This document shows positions 16,798 to 26,201 of a DNA stretch of 64,000 bases, piece after piece. The translations under genes and the position numbers were made by a program. The notes under the pieces are model-generated. The model had not been told where the DNA came from and did not search any database. It saw only the letters and a list, made by a program, of their open reading frames with translations. Numbering within the stretch: the stretch's first letter is position 1; every line of letters starts with the position of its first letter. Origin of the DNA: JBEEOW01 sp041191405 (GTDB lineage Bacteria > Bacteroidota > Bacteroidia > Cytophagales > UBA9547); contig JBEEOW010000015.1 of assembly GCA_041191405.1 (NCBI GenBank), forward strand, positions 1 through 64,000, read 5' to 3'.

Positions 16798-19700
16798 TTA
16801 TTTTACAATATATTTCAAGAAAGCATCATTATTATCAATGCTAATTTGAATTAAATAAATGCCTGAAGCTAAGCCTTCTACAGCTACTTCGTGTTTGCCC
16901 TCTGCAAATGAAGTTGAAGCTATATTTTTAACCAATTTACCTTCTAAAGTATATGCATTAATTGCAACTTTTTGATTTGATTTGGTAGTAAATGCAACTT
17001 TTGCATTTCCTTCAGATGGATTAGGGAAAATATTAATTTGGTGTTGAGCAACTGTAGTTTCGTTGTCAATTGCTGTTAAAGTCCCACCTAAATTTTCTTT
17101 TCTAGCCATTACTAAAGTAACACTTTTGTTGAATACAATTGTATTACCAGCAGCGTCAATTGTAGTTGCAGTACTAGTTGGACTTGGGTTTTGCAATGAT
17201 ATAAATGCAAATTTATGGTCAGGTGAGAATGTCATACCTGTTGGCTCACAACCTTCTGGAGTGGTAGCAAACAACTCAACTTTTGGATTTGCTTGAGTAT
17301 GGTTTGGACGAACGACCCAAATATGGTCTTGGCTACCATCTTGTAATACCCAAACATTTCCTTTTTCGTCAATTGTTAAGTTGTCATTTCCTGTTCCCCA
17401 AGCTTCTGTTACATTTCCATTTGCAGTAGCAAAAGTATATGATTTACCTCCAACAAAAGTTTCGAAATTAGCTACATTAGTTCCTAAGTCATCAAAACGA
17501 TAAGTTCTACTTTCACCTTTTGCTGTAAAATATATTTTACCATCAAATGAAGAAATTTCAACATCTTCAATTCCATTAAATGAAGTCGCTCCTAAACCAG
17601 CAGATAAAGAATAAGTGTTGTTTCTATCTGATTGAGTAGTGTTTGGCACTAATACCCATGTACCAGAAGCAGAAGTTGGTTCGCTAGCAACTAGTCCTGT
17701 GTTTAGTTTTAAAGAATACAATTTACCAGAAGATAAATCAGCTTTTTTATCTAGAACATATTTATATAAGTTACTAGAACCATTATCTTCACCCCAATAC
17801 AAAGTTGAACTATCAGCTGTTACAACCGCATTTTCATGTGATGCTCTACCAGCAGCCCATACTTTTTGCTCTTTTCCAGTACCATACTGAGGGATTTTGT
17901 TGGTTTTTGGGTCAATTTCTACTAACCAACCAAAATCTTGATAACCGTCTGAATTTGCATCGCCAGTGTTACGAGTTTCTTCTGCAGTAATAATTGTTCC
18001 CCAAGGAGTTACTGCACCCGAACAGTTACGTGTAGTTCCTGCAACTTCATTGAAATTAATAGCTCTTGAAGAATCAACAGACCATAATTTAGATGTATTG
18101 TCAAATTTAATATCTAACATTGACACTGCACCAAAAGTAGTTTCATGGTTAATTGATAAATGACCTTTAGTACTACTAGTCATATTTTCTGGAACAAATC
18201 CAGTAAAGTCAAAGTTTGTAGGTACTAAAGTATCTCCTTTGAAATTACCTTTGTTTGTATATTGAATTCCAGAAGTAAAAATTGCTTGGAAAGCATGTGA
18301 ACTTGGAATGTTAAACAATTGGTTTTTCGTATTTGGAGCTACCGAAGTAAAACAACTAATATGTTGTGTTGCACATGGATCAAAGCTAAATGTTTTAGGT
18401 TTTTCTTTAAATTCAATATCAAAAGATACATCAGAACTTGCAGCATCAGATTGATGAATTTCAACTGCAATAACATTTACTCCATTTACTAATGTATTTA
18501 AAATTGATGATTTTAAAATTTCGTAAGGGAAATAAGTTAACTCATCATTACCTCCAACCGAACTTGAAGCAAAAGTAGTGTAATCAACATTTCCAGCTGG
18601 CATATTTGCTCTAACGATCTCTACACCATTTAAATATACTATAGCTCCATCATCTCTTCTTAAATTTAATAATAAAGTATCAGCTAATTTAGACTTATCA
18701 TTAATTACAAATGATTTTCTGAAATAAGTTGTTGGATATTGGTCTAGTGCATTTTCACCATTGAAAATTACTGTTGGATGAGCATCGCCATAACCAAAAG
18801 TACCATTTGCTACACTCCATTTAGCATCGTTGTAAGCAAGTTCTTTCCAATTTCCTTGTGGTTCCATTCCTTTGTCAAAATACGACCATTGCGACGATTT
18901 AGGAATTGGTAAAAATTCAGGAGCATTTTTTTTGTCTTTAGGTCTTACACCTAAACCAAATAATAATGTATCTTCATTTATATCAGCTTGATGTAATTCA
19001 ACAGCAATTGTGTTAGTATCTCCATCAACAAAAGTGTTTTTCACTGTAAATCTTTCCCAACGAGCATTGATAGGGTTTCTTTGAATTGCTAATGTGTTAT
19101 AATTAACTGCATTTGCACCAACATTGAATCTATATACCTCATTTCCATTTACATACAGAACTGCTCCATCATTTGCTCTTACAGTGAATTCTAAAGAATC
19201 AATTGCTGCCACTTTATCACCTACAAATGCATGACGAGCATAATAAGTTTGTTTACCAGTTGGTAATTTTGTTTTAGCAACCGCCGAACCAAAACCGATT
19301 GGAGCATCTCCAAATGCCCAAGCTGAATCTGAACCAGAACGGTTTTTCCAATTATTTGCTAAATCTAGGCCTTCTGCATTGTATTCCCATTCACCTTGAC
19401 CAACGTACATAGGGAATTTTCCTAATTTTGCTTTTGGTTTTTCTTGAGATGGTACACCTAAATATTCTACAATTAACTTAGCAACAGCACCTTTTCCTGC
19501 AGACGCATCTTCAAAAGCATCAGCTACACGTCGACCATTTGTGTTAGGTCCTTTTACTACAAAACCAATTGGGTTTCCTGTTTTCCAGTTTGGTCTATTA
19601 ATTATTTCATTTACAATTGAGGTAAGGTCGGGTGTTTTTTGTTTGTCAGTAATTTCACCCGCAGTCCAAGCTTGTAAATTAATCCAATCTACTCTTGAAG

Positions 19701-20691
19701 TAGTGGTATCATATTTTGAAACTGATTTAGATTCGTTTACAAATGTTGGTAACGAATCATTTGCTATTCCCCAAAAATTTAAAGAAACTGAATTTGAATG
19801 TGTTTCATCAGCTGCAAATTGGATATTTGCTTTATTGATTGTAACACCTTTAGGTAACTTTACATTTCCAAAACGTAAACCTATCAATTGCTGACCACCA
19901 CCTTCTGTAACCATTTCAAGGTCAGAACTACCAAAATCTGTAGTTCCATCAGCTAAATATTCTTCGTTATCATCGCTACCTGCTAAAATGTCAAAAGTTG
20001 CAGTAACTGGAATATAATATTCAATAACTAATTTTGCAGAAGCACCTTTTCCAGCAGAAGCATCCTCATACGAATCAACTACTCTTCTTCCACCAGTGTT
20101 TGGACCTTTAACTACAAAACCAATTGGGTTTCCTGATTTCCAGTTAGGTCTGCTAATTATTTCGTTAATAATTGATTTTAAATCTGTAGATTTTTGTTTG
20201 TCTGTGATTTCTCCTGCAGTCCAAGCTTGTAAATTTGCCCAATCTACTCTTGAAGTAGTTGTATCAAATTTTGAAATTGATTTTGATTCGTTAGCAAATG
20301 TTGGAAGAGAGTCATGTGCTAATCCCCAAAAGTTTAATGAAACTGAATTAGAATGAGTTTCATCAGCGGCAAATTGTATGTAAGCCGATTGGATTACAGC
20401 ATTTTTGGGTAATTTTACTGAAGCAAAACGAAGTCCAATAATTTGTTGACCTCCACCTTCAGTTACCATTTCAAGGTCCGAACTTCCGAAATCTGTTGTT
20501 CCATCTGCAACGTATTCTTCGTTGTCATCTGAAGCTTGAGTGATTACAGCTTCTAGTTTAGCAGGTGGTAATCCTGGTAATACACTTAATCTTTTGTTTG
20601 ATTGTGCATTTGAAATTCCTAATCCAATTATACCTATACTTAAGGTAGTAAGAACGGATTTAGGAATTAGCTTAGAGTAATTTGTTAGCAT
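16798..20691 (-). CDS. Large T9SS-secreted PhoX/DUF839-type protein with duplicated N-terminal module
   Basis: About 1297 aa. After a signal peptide (SVLTTLSIGIIGLGISNAQ) come two near-identical modules of about 165-175 residues, each opening with a DDNEEY.ADGTTDFGSSDLEM segment and ending GRRV.D..EDASAGKGA.AKL. Next are two galactose-binding-like beta-sandwiches (about residues 385-720; RANDGAVLYVNGNEVYR and RRDDGAIVYLNGVEIVR). A PhoX/DUF839 beta-propeller-type domain follows (SINHETTFGAVSMLD, CSGAVTPWGTIITAEET, YWGEDNGSSNLYKYV, EPTGMTFSPD). A type A T9SS domain (INIFPNPSEGNAKV ... YIVK) closes it. PhoX enzymes are Ca/Fe-dependent alkaline phosphatases; activity here is inferred. ATG 20691 is preferred over TTG 20730. 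Confidence 0.85.
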   Translation of the reverse strand: MLTNYSKLIPKSVLTTLSIGIIGLGISNAQSNKRLSVLPGLPPAKLEAVITQASDDNEEYVADGTTDFGSSDLEMVTEGGGQQIIGLRFASVKLPKNAVIQSAYIQFAADETHSNSVSLNFWGLAHDSLPTFANESKSISKFDTTTSRVDWANLQAWTAGEITDKQKSTDLKSIINEIISRPNWKSGNPIGFVVKGPNTGGRRVVDSYEDASAGKGASAKLVIEYYIPVTATFDILAGSDDNEEYLADGTTDFGSSDLEMVTEGGGQQLIGLRFGNVKLPKGVTINKANIQFAADETHSNSVSLNFWGIANDSLPTFVNESKSVSKYDTTTSRVDWINLQAWTAGEITDKQKTPDLTSIVNEIINRPNWKTGNPIGFVVKGPNTNGRRVADAFEDASAGKGAVAKLIVEYLGVPSQEKPKAKLGKFPMYVGQGEWEYNAEGLDLANNWKNRSGSDSAWAFGDAPIGFGSAVAKTKLPTGKQTYYARHAFVGDKVAAIDSLEFTVRANDGAVLYVNGNEVYRFNVGANAVNYNTLAIQRNPINARWERFTVKNTFVDGDTNTIAVELHQADINEDTLLFGLGVRPKDKKNAPEFLPIPKSSQWSYFDKGMEPQGNWKELAYNDAKWSVANGTFGYGDAHPTVIFNGENALDQYPTTYFRKSFVINDKSKLADTLLLNLRRDDGAIVYLNGVEIVRANMPAGNVDYTTFASSSVGGNDELTYFPYEILKSSILNTLVNGVNVIAVEIHQSDAASSDVSFDIEFKEKPKTFSFDPCATQHISCFTSVAPNTKNQLFNIPSSHAFQAIFTSGIQYTNKGNFKGDTLVPTNFDFTGFVPENMTSSTKGHLSINHETTFGAVSMLDIKFDNTSKLWSVDSSRAINFNEVAGTTRNCSGAVTPWGTIITAEETRNTGDANSDGYQDFGWLVEIDPKTNKIPQYGTGKEQKVWAAGRASHENAVVTADSSTLYWGEDNGSSNLYKYVLDKKADLSSGKLYSLKLNTGLVASEPTSASGTWVLVPNTTQSDRNNTYSLSAGLGATSFNGIEDVEISSFDGKIYFTAKGESRTYRFDDLGTNVANFETFVGGKSYTFATANGNVTEAWGTGNDNLTIDEKGNVWVLQDGSQDHIWVVRPNHTQANPKVELFATTPEGCEPTGMTFSPDHKFAFISLQNPSPTSTATTIDAAGNTIVFNKSVTLVMARKENLGGTLTAIDNETTVAQHQINIFPNPSEGNAKVAFTTKSNQKVAINAYTLEGKLVKNIASTSFAEGKHEVAVEGLASGIYLIQISIDNNDAFLKYIVK
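19450..20530 (-). repeat. Two ~0.5-kb direct repeats inside the PhoX-like gene
   Basis: The segments around 19460-19985 and 20010-20530 encode the two near-identical modules of the PhoX-like protein. The nucleotide copies are similar but carry many silent differences, so the duplication is not very recent. Boundaries are approximate. Confidence 0.7.
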
Positions 20692-20730
20692 TTGTTTTTT
20701 GGAATTTGTTGATGCAAAATTCTTATACAA

Positions 20731-21158
20731 ATGTTTTCAAATTGATTATTAATTATTACGAAATCTTTATTATCCCTACATTAATATTAATCATGTGTTT
20801 AATAGAATTTATTTTAAAGTTAACTCTACTTTGTTACTTTATATTATAGTGAAATTTTTACCCATGGAAACACAGGTTATACCTAAAAAATCATTATTTA
20901 TTTTTTCTATGTTCTCTATTTATCTTCTATTAAACAGTATGTAAATAAATTGATTTTATTTTTTTATGATAGGAAAAAATAATAAATCAATTTCCCCTAT
21001 ATTGATTTATGGTTAAATATAATGTTGAATTAAAGATTTTAATCTGACAAAGTAGAGATAATATTGATTATTAAATTTGATTTTTTTCGATTTATAAAAT
21101 GTTTGGTGAAAAAAAAGAGTGCCATTTTTTAAATGACACTCTCTACTGTGGGGGACAC
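20731..21158. other. 428-bp intergenic region, no clear gene
   Basis: Very AT-rich spacer upstream of the PhoX-like gene and downstream of the anti-sigma gene. It holds the anti-sigma terminator (21108-21142), an inverted repeat near 20985-21010 (AATAAATCAATT with ATTGATTTAT) and a 26-codon plus-strand ORF at 20864-20944 with a hydrophobic middle that cannot be confirmed. No good promoter for the PhoX-like gene could be read. Confidence 0.5.
21108..21142 (-). terminator. Terminator after the second sigma/anti-sigma pair
   Basis: Arms AGAGTGCCATTT (21116-21127) and AAATGACACTCT (21131-21142), one wobble pair, with an A8 tract on the plus strand (U8 on the transcript). A classic intrinsic terminator. 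Confidence 0.85.
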
Positions 21159-22052
21159 CTACTTGTGTTTCAATCGTTGTTTGAGCTCTTGAATTAATGT
21201 TTTGTCACCTAATTTTTCAAGCTTTTTAGGTTCAGAAACATGATTTAATAATTCATAAAATTCTTTTTCGTAATATAAGAAAGTTCTCTTTTCCTTATTT
21301 TTATTTAATTCTAAAATTTCATAAGGCGATTTTGAAAAGTCTCCCCATAATACCAACTGATCCGAAGTGTGTGTGTATTGAAATTTGTCTTTACTACTTT
21401 TAATTACAGGTGTTGGAATTGAACTAGATTGAATAACACTATGAGATTTGTTATTATGATTTAATTCAGCACTATTAGCATTGATGCTTTGTTCGTTAGA
21501 GCTTACCAAAGGCTCTTCAGGTGCAATTGGTCCAGATTCCAATAAGTTGTCATCATTATCTGTATTTTTAACAGACTTTGTTGAATTAACTTTGGGTTTG
21601 TTTACCTTATTAGATGTAGTAGTTCCAATATTAGACTCTTGAATAGTTTCAATTGTTGGATTACTAGAATTAGGTGTTTTTACAACTAATTGTTTTGATG
21701 TTGTTTCTGTTTTGGCTTCAGTTGTAACTTTTACATTAGTATCTTTAGTACTATTGTTTAAATATTGGAACCCAAACCATGTAGAAACACCAATAACTGC
21801 ACTTGCTGCAATAGCAGTTAACCATGAAGTACTTGAGCTACCACTTGCAGGGGTTAAATTATTTAAGCGACCTTTTATCTCAGCTTTTCTATAATCAATG
21901 ATAGATTCTTTAATCATTTTCTGGAATGAAAGCTCATCCTTCAATGCTGAATCGTTCATTAATTGCTGTTCAAATTGTAGCTTTTCAGTAACACTTAAAT
22001 TTCCACTTAAGTAATTCTCAATTAGTTCGATATTTGTTTCTTCGTTAGCCAT
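21159..22052 (-). CDS. Putative anti-sigma factor (one-pass membrane protein)
   Basis: 297 aa. The N-terminal cytosolic part (NIELIENYLSGNLSVTEKLQFEQQL...) looks like the membrane-anchored anti-sigma proteins of Bacteroidota ECF pairs. A transmembrane helix follows (WLTAIAASAVIGVSTWFGF, about residues 77-95), then a Ser/Thr/Asn-rich extracytoplasmic linker and a C-terminal segment containing LVLWGDFSKSPYEILEL. Its ATG begins immediately after the sigma stop codon. No zinc motif is seen. It probably holds the adjacent sigma factor at the membrane. Confidence 0.75.
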   Translation of the reverse strand: MANEETNIELIENYLSGNLSVTEKLQFEQQLMNDSALKDELSFQKMIKESIIDYRKAEIKGRLNNLTPASGSSSTSWLTAIAASAVIGVSTWFGFQYLNNSTKDTNVKVTTEAKTETTSKQLVVKTPNSSNPTIETIQESNIGTTTSNKVNKPKVNSTKSVKNTDNDDNLLESGPIAPEEPLVSSNEQSINANSAELNHNNKSHSVIQSSSIPTPVIKSSKDKFQYTHTSDQLVLWGDFSKSPYEILELNKNKEKRTFLYYEKEFYELLNHVSEPKKLEKLGDKTLIQELKQRLKHK

Positions 22053-22613
22053 TTAATCGAAAAAGTCAGAAGTTTTGAATATTGATTTTACTTTTTTGTC
22101 GAGCTCTACTTTGCATTTATATTTCTTAGTTTTGGCTGTATCGGCATTTGCAAATCCCATTTGCTCAGCAATATCATCCATTGAAAGCTCTTCAAAATAA
22201 AACAGAGTTAATACCTTTTTACATGTTTCTCCCAATTCATTTATACATTTTCGAATTGCTAAAATTCGTTCTTGCGTATCATGATTGAGTTCTTCAACTT
22301 GGTCTTTTTCTTCAAAAGAAAGCCTAGATTTTCTATCTAATTCTTTGCGCCAAAGGTTTTGACAAATACTATATAGGTAAGTACTTATCTTTGAAGTTAA
22401 CACTAACTCACCGCATATAGCTTTCTTCCAAAACACTATAAGTGCTTCCTGGAAAATATCTTTTGCTTCTTCTTCTGAACCATTGTTTTTGATAATCATA
22501 TTGACCATCATTCTGTAATGTTTTTTATACAGAAAATCAATTGCTCTTTCGTCGCCTTTTCGGATACGTTCCAGTATGTCCTCATCATTTGTGAATGAAA
22601 TACCGAATGCCAT
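22053..22613 (-). CDS. ECF-family RNA polymerase sigma factor
   Basis: A 186-aa sigma-70 protein. Region 2 is in AIDFLYKKHYRMMVNMI ... EEEAKDIFQEALIVFWKKA, STYLYSICQNLWRKELDRK. Region 4 is in INELGETCKKVLTLFYFEELSMDDIAEQMGFANADTAKTKKYKC. It directly abuts the putative anti-sigma gene. The upstream DNA lacks the GGAAC-N16-GTCT layout seen at the other ECF locus; a GGTAACCTGTTACG palindrome-like stretch lies at 22650-22664. Whether it controls the downstream PhoX-like gene cannot be told from sequence. Confidence 0.9.
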   Translation of the reverse strand: MAFGISFTNDEDILERIRKGDERAIDFLYKKHYRMMVNMIIKNNGSEEEAKDIFQEALIVFWKKAICGELVLTSKISTYLYSICQNLWRKELDRKSRLSFEEKDQVEELNHDTQERILAIRKCINELGETCKKVLTLFYFEELSMDDIAEQMGFANADTAKTKKYKCKVELDKKVKSIFKTSDFFD

Positions 22614-22700
22614 TGCTGTTTTGTATTTAAATACTAAATTATATATTATGGTAACCTGTTACGTAAATAATTTTTCACAAGTTATCCACATTTTAGGTGT

Positions 22701-23678
22701 TTAACCTTTTGCTGCTGCTCTTTTCAAACGGTCGTTTACTGCTATTCCTAAACCATTTTCTGGCAATAAGTCTTTGATTATTAGTATCTCTATGTCTAAT
22801 TTATCAAAAGCTCTTAAACTTGAAAATAAGTTTTTTGCAGCTTCGTTTATATCTCCGTTTTCAGATAATTTTATTTGATTTTTATGAGGTATGTCATTGT
22901 AAAACTCATTAAAAACAAGTATTCCAATTTTATTTTTATCGAAATCCTTTAATTCATTTAAAACATCAATTCCCAAATATACTTTTTTATTTGGAGAATA
23001 ATGACTTTCTAACATTCCGGGTGCTGCTGGTTGCGAACTTGAATGTGATTTAATTACAATTTCTTCATTTGGTAATAAGGATTGAATTTCTTCAACGGTT
23101 AAACCACCTTTTCTATAAATAGTAATTTTATCATTTTCTAAGCCAACTATTGTACTTTCTACACCAATTTGAGCATCTCCACCATCCAAAATATAAGCTA
23201 ATTTTTGATTTAATTGCTCATAAACATGTTGTGCAGTAGTCGGACTAACATACCCAAATGGATTTGCACTTGGAGCAGCTAATGGAAAATCTAAATGAGA
23301 TAATAATGAAAGTGTTAAGCTGTGGTTTGGAACTCTGATTGCAACTCTTTCAAGTCCAGATGTTACTATATCAGGTATAAAATCAGGTTTTGGTAAAAGT
23401 AAGGTTAATGGACCTGGCCAAAAAGCTTCAGCAAGTTGTAATAATCGGCTATCAATAACAGGAATCCATTCAAGCACTTTTGCTAAAGAGTACGTATGAA
23501 TAATGAGTGGATCAAAGAAAGGACGATTTTTGGCTTCGAAAATTTTTACAACATTTTCTGCAGAAAATGCATTTGCCGCTAAGCCATAAACAGTTTCAGT
23601 TGGGATTGCTACTAAGTTTCCGTTAATCAGGTGTTTAGCTGCTAAATCTATATCTTTTCCAATAACAGTATTCATCAT
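22701..23678 (-). CDS. L-threonylcarbamoyladenylate synthase (Sua5/TsaC long form)
   Basis: About 325 aa, catalysing the first step of the tRNA t6A37 modification: threonine, bicarbonate and ATP to threonylcarbamoyl-AMP. The YrdC domain shows AIPTETVYGLAANAF, FEAKNRPFFDPLIIH, WPGPLTLLL, RVPNH and LAAPSANPFGYVSPT. The C-terminal Sua5 domain follows the PAAPGMLESHYSPNKKVYLG linker. The frame opens at a TTG at 23687, but the adjacent ATGs at 23678 and 23675 fit homologues better. Divergent from purC. Confidence 0.92.
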   Translation of the reverse strand: MMNTVIGKDIDLAAKHLINGNLVAIPTETVYGLAANAFSAENVVKIFEAKNRPFFDPLIIHTYSLAKVLEWIPVIDSRLLQLAEAFWPGPLTLLLPKPDFIPDIVTSGLERVAIRVPNHSLTLSLLSHLDFPLAAPSANPFGYVSPTTAQHVYEQLNQKLAYILDGGDAQIGVESTIVGLENDKITIYRKGGLTVEEIQSLLPNEEIVIKSHSSSQPAAPGMLESHYSPNKKVYLGIDVLNELKDFDKNKIGILVFNEFYNDIPHKNQIKLSENGDINEAAKNLFSSLRAFDKLDIEILIIKDLLPENGLGIAVNDRLKRAAAKG

Positions 23679-23736
23679 ATTTTTCAAAATTAATCAATTT
23701 ACTTAATTTGAGTTCGATAATTCAAAAGCATTTTTT

Positions 23737-23744
23737 TATATTTG
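23737..23744 (+). promoter_or_regulatory. Candidate -7 box (TATATTTG) for purC
   Basis: TATATTTG matches TAnnTTTG only 7 nt before ATG 23752. A TTG 26 nt upstream is slightly far. Transcription from it would give an almost leaderless mRNA. Confidence 0.4.
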
Positions 23745-23751
23745 TTAAGTT

Positions 23752-24693
23752 ATGACAGCTATAAAAGAAACTAAATTTCAATTTGAAGGCCAAACTGGCT
23801 TTTATAAAGGTAAAGTTCGTGATGTTTATTACTTTGAAAACCAATTGGTTGTAATAGCTTCTGATCGTATTTCGGCGTTTGATGTGGTATTGCCAAGAGC
23901 AATTCCTTACAAAGGACAGGTGTTAAATCAAATTGCTGAAAAATTTTTAAAAGCAACTTCTGATATTTTGCCAAACTGGTTAACTGCTAGTCCAGACCCA
24001 AATGTTTCGGTTGGGGTGAAATGCGAACCATTTAAAGTAGAAATGGTAATTAGGGGTTACTTAGCGGGCCATGCTTGGAGAGAATATAATAGTGGTAAAC
24101 GTACAATTTGTGGTGTTTCTTTACCAGATGGTTTAAAGGAAAATGACAAATTACCTTCGCCAATTATTACGCCAACTACCAAAGCATCAGAAGGTCATGA
24201 TGAAGATATTTCTCGTGAAGAGATTATTAAACAAGGAATTGTAGATGAAGCTGATTATATTGCTTTAGAAAAATATACACAAGCTGTTTTTGCTCGTGGT
24301 ACTGAAATGGCAGCAAAACAAGGACTTATTTTGGTTGATACTAAGTATGAGTTTGGTAAATTTGATGGTACCATTTATTTAATTGATGAAATTCATACGC
24401 CAGATTCTTCTCGTTATTTTTATGCTGAAGGTTATGACGAACGTCAAGCAAAAGGCGAAGCTCAAAAACAGTTAAGTAAAGAATTTGTACGTCAGTGGTT
24501 GATTGCAAATGGCTTTCAAGGTAAAGAAGGTCAAACTGTACCAACAATGGATGATGACTTAGTTAACAGCATTTCAGATAGATATATTGAACTTTATGAG
24601 AAATTTTGTGGAGAGTCTTTTGTAAAAGCTGATACACAAAATATTGAATCAAGAATTAAAGATAATGTAACTGCGTTTTTAAGAGCACAGTAA
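23752..24693 (+). CDS. purC: Phosphoribosylaminoimidazole-succinocarboxamide synthase
   Basis: A 313-aa SAICAR synthase of purine synthesis: CAIR + aspartate + ATP to SAICAR. Motifs: the GKVRDVYYF nucleotide loop, SDRISAFDVVLP, VIRGYLAGHAWREY, SPIITPTTKASEGHDEDIS, and LVDTKYEFGKFDGTIYLIDEIHTPDSSRYF. It is the longer (about 300-aa) form. Complete. Followed after 52 bp by the STAS protein. Confidence 0.96.
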   Translation: MTAIKETKFQFEGQTGFYKGKVRDVYYFENQLVVIASDRISAFDVVLPRAIPYKGQVLNQIAEKFLKATSDILPNWLTASPDPNVSVGVKCEPFKVEMVIRGYLAGHAWREYNSGKRTICGVSLPDGLKENDKLPSPIITPTTKASEGHDEDISREEIIKQGIVDEADYIALEKYTQAVFARGTEMAAKQGLILVDTKYEFGKFDGTIYLIDEIHTPDSSRYFYAEGYDERQAKGEAQKQLSKEFVRQWLIANGFQGKEGQTVPTMDDDLVNSISDRYIELYEKFCGESFVKADTQNIESRIKDNVTAFLRAQ

Positions 24694-24745
24694 ATTATTA
24701 TATTGCATAAAATTTTGAATTGACTTATCCCAAATAACGATAGAA

Positions 24746-25132
24746 ATGAAATATTCAGTTAATAAACATGAGCAATATAACCTAATTCAGCTTGATGAAG
24801 AAAAGCTTGATACAGTGTTGGCTCCAATTTTAAAAACAGAATTAGTAACTTTTAATGCCGAAGGTGTTAAAAATATTATTCTTGATTTATCAAAAGTAAA
24901 ATACATTGATTCATCAGGTTTAAGCTCAATTCTTGTTGCTAATCGTTTGTGTAATAATGATAAAGGAATTTTGGTATTAACAGGTATCACTGAGCACGTT
25001 GCTAAATTGATTAAAATTTCGCAATTAGATAATGTGTTAAATATTTTGCCAACAAACTCAGAAGCAATTGATGCAATTTTTCTAAATGAGATTGAACGCT
25101 CATTAGAAATTGACGAAGACGATGCTGAATAA
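24746..25132 (+). CDS. STAS-domain protein (anti-sigma factor antagonist type)
   Basis: A 128-aa single STAS domain. The DLSKVKYIDSSGLSSILVANRLC segment has the DSSG loop (Ser56/Ser57) where SpoIIAA-like antagonists are phosphorylated. No cognate anti-sigma kinase or phosphatase lies next to it. The C-terminal tail is acidic (EIDEDDAE). It sits between purC and RNase Z on the same strand. The partner is unknown. Confidence 0.88.
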   Translation: MKYSVNKHEQYNLIQLDEEKLDTVLAPILKTELVTFNAEGVKNIILDLSKVKYIDSSGLSSILVANRLCNNDKGILVLTGITEHVAKLIKISQLDNVLNILPTNSEAIDAIFLNEIERSLEIDEDDAE

Positions 25133-25280
25133 TTAATTAAGAATTAGTAATTAAGAATTAGTAGTTATTATGATTACTGATTCTTAATTATTGATTATGT
25201 TTTTTTGTTATATTTTTTTTATTGTTTGTTTCAATAACTTTAGACTCTTATCTCTTAACTCTCAACTCTAAACTCAAACA
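25133..25280. repeat. Degenerate AATTAGTAATTAAG and CTCTTAACTC repeat tract
   Basis: 25135-25195 holds two near-tandem copies of GAATTAGTAATTAAG and a distal inverted copy (ATTACTGATTCTTAATTA), forming an imperfect hairpin. 25240-25278 holds CTCTTATCTCTTAACTCTCAACTCTAAACTC-type units ending 6 bp before the RNase Z start. It may contain the STAS terminator, but no clean T-tail is present. Confidence 0.5.
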
Positions 25281-25283
25281 ACC

Positions 25284-26201
25284 GTGGGAATAGCAATTAA
25301 GATTTTAGGTTCTAGCTCGGCTACTCCTCAATATAATCGCCATCATAGTTCGCAATATGTGCAAATTGGTAAATCACATTTGTTGATTGATTGTGGGGAG
25401 GCAACGCAGTTGCAGTTAAAGCGCTATGGGGTTAAAATTACAAAATTGGATACTATTTTTATAAGTCATTTGCATGGCGACCATTTTTTTGGTTTAATTG
25501 GCTTGCTGTCAAGTATGCATCTTTCTGGAAGAACTGAGGATTTGCATATTTATGGTCCGAATGGTTTACAAGAAATTTTATTGATACAGTTTAAGTATTC
25601 AGATACAATTTTAAAATTTCAAATACATTTTCATTTAACAAATCCTGAAGGTTTTAATTTTGTTACAGAAACCGATGAATTTACAGTACATTCGTTTCCT
25701 TTAAAACATAGAATTGCTTGTACAGGATTTTTATTTAAAGAAAAACCTAAAAATTATAGAATTAACAAAGGTTTATTGCCAGAAAATATGCTTTTACAAC
25801 ATATTGCTTTGTTAAAAAAAGGCAATGATGTATTTGATAGTGAAGGGAATATACTTTATTCAAAAAGTGAGTTAACATCACCTCCACGAAAAAGTTTTAG
25901 TTATGCTTATTGTTCAGATACTATTTATGACCCAAGTATTTGTCAGTATTTTGAGGGAGTAGATTGTTTGTATCACGAGGCTACATTTTTACACGATATG
26001 TTAGATAGAGCTCAAAATACATTTCATACTACAGCTTTACAAGCAGCACAAATTGCTTTACAAGCTAAAGTTGGAACCTTATTATTGGGGCATTTTTCAG
26101 CGAGATACAAAGAATTAGATGCTCATTTAATTGAAGCTAAAACTGTTTTTGAAAAATCGTCACTTGCACAAGAAGGCTTGACGTTTTTGTTTGATGAGTA
26201 G
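25284..26201 (+). CDS. rnz: Ribonuclease Z
   Basis: A 305-aa zinc endonuclease of the metallo-beta-lactamase fold that trims tRNA 3' ends. The metal motif SHLHGDHFFGL lies near residue 61. Further ligands are in PLKHRI and YCSDT, with the LLGHFSARYKEL stretch near the C-terminus carrying the family's terminal His. The start is GTG at 25284, giving MGIAIKILGSSSATP, the typical beginning of the family. The length is normal. Confidence 0.95.
   Translation: MGIAIKILGSSSATPQYNRHHSSQYVQIGKSHLLIDCGEATQLQLKRYGVKITKLDTIFISHLHGDHFFGLIGLLSSMHLSGRTEDLHIYGPNGLQEILLIQFKYSDTILKFQIHFHLTNPEGFNFVTETDEFTVHSFPLKHRIACTGFLFKEKPKNYRINKGLLPENMLLQHIALLKKGNDVFDSEGNILYSKSELTSPPRKSFSYAYCSDTIYDPSICQYFEGVDCLYHEATFLHDMLDRAQNTFHTTALQAAQIALQAKVGTLLLGHFSARYKELDAHLIEAKTVFEKSSLAQEGLTFLFDE

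Noticed and set aside
20864..20944. 26-codon hydrophobic ORF in the PhoX upstream region
   Set aside because: Short, no promoter or homologue evidence, and frames of this size are expected in AT-rich spacer.
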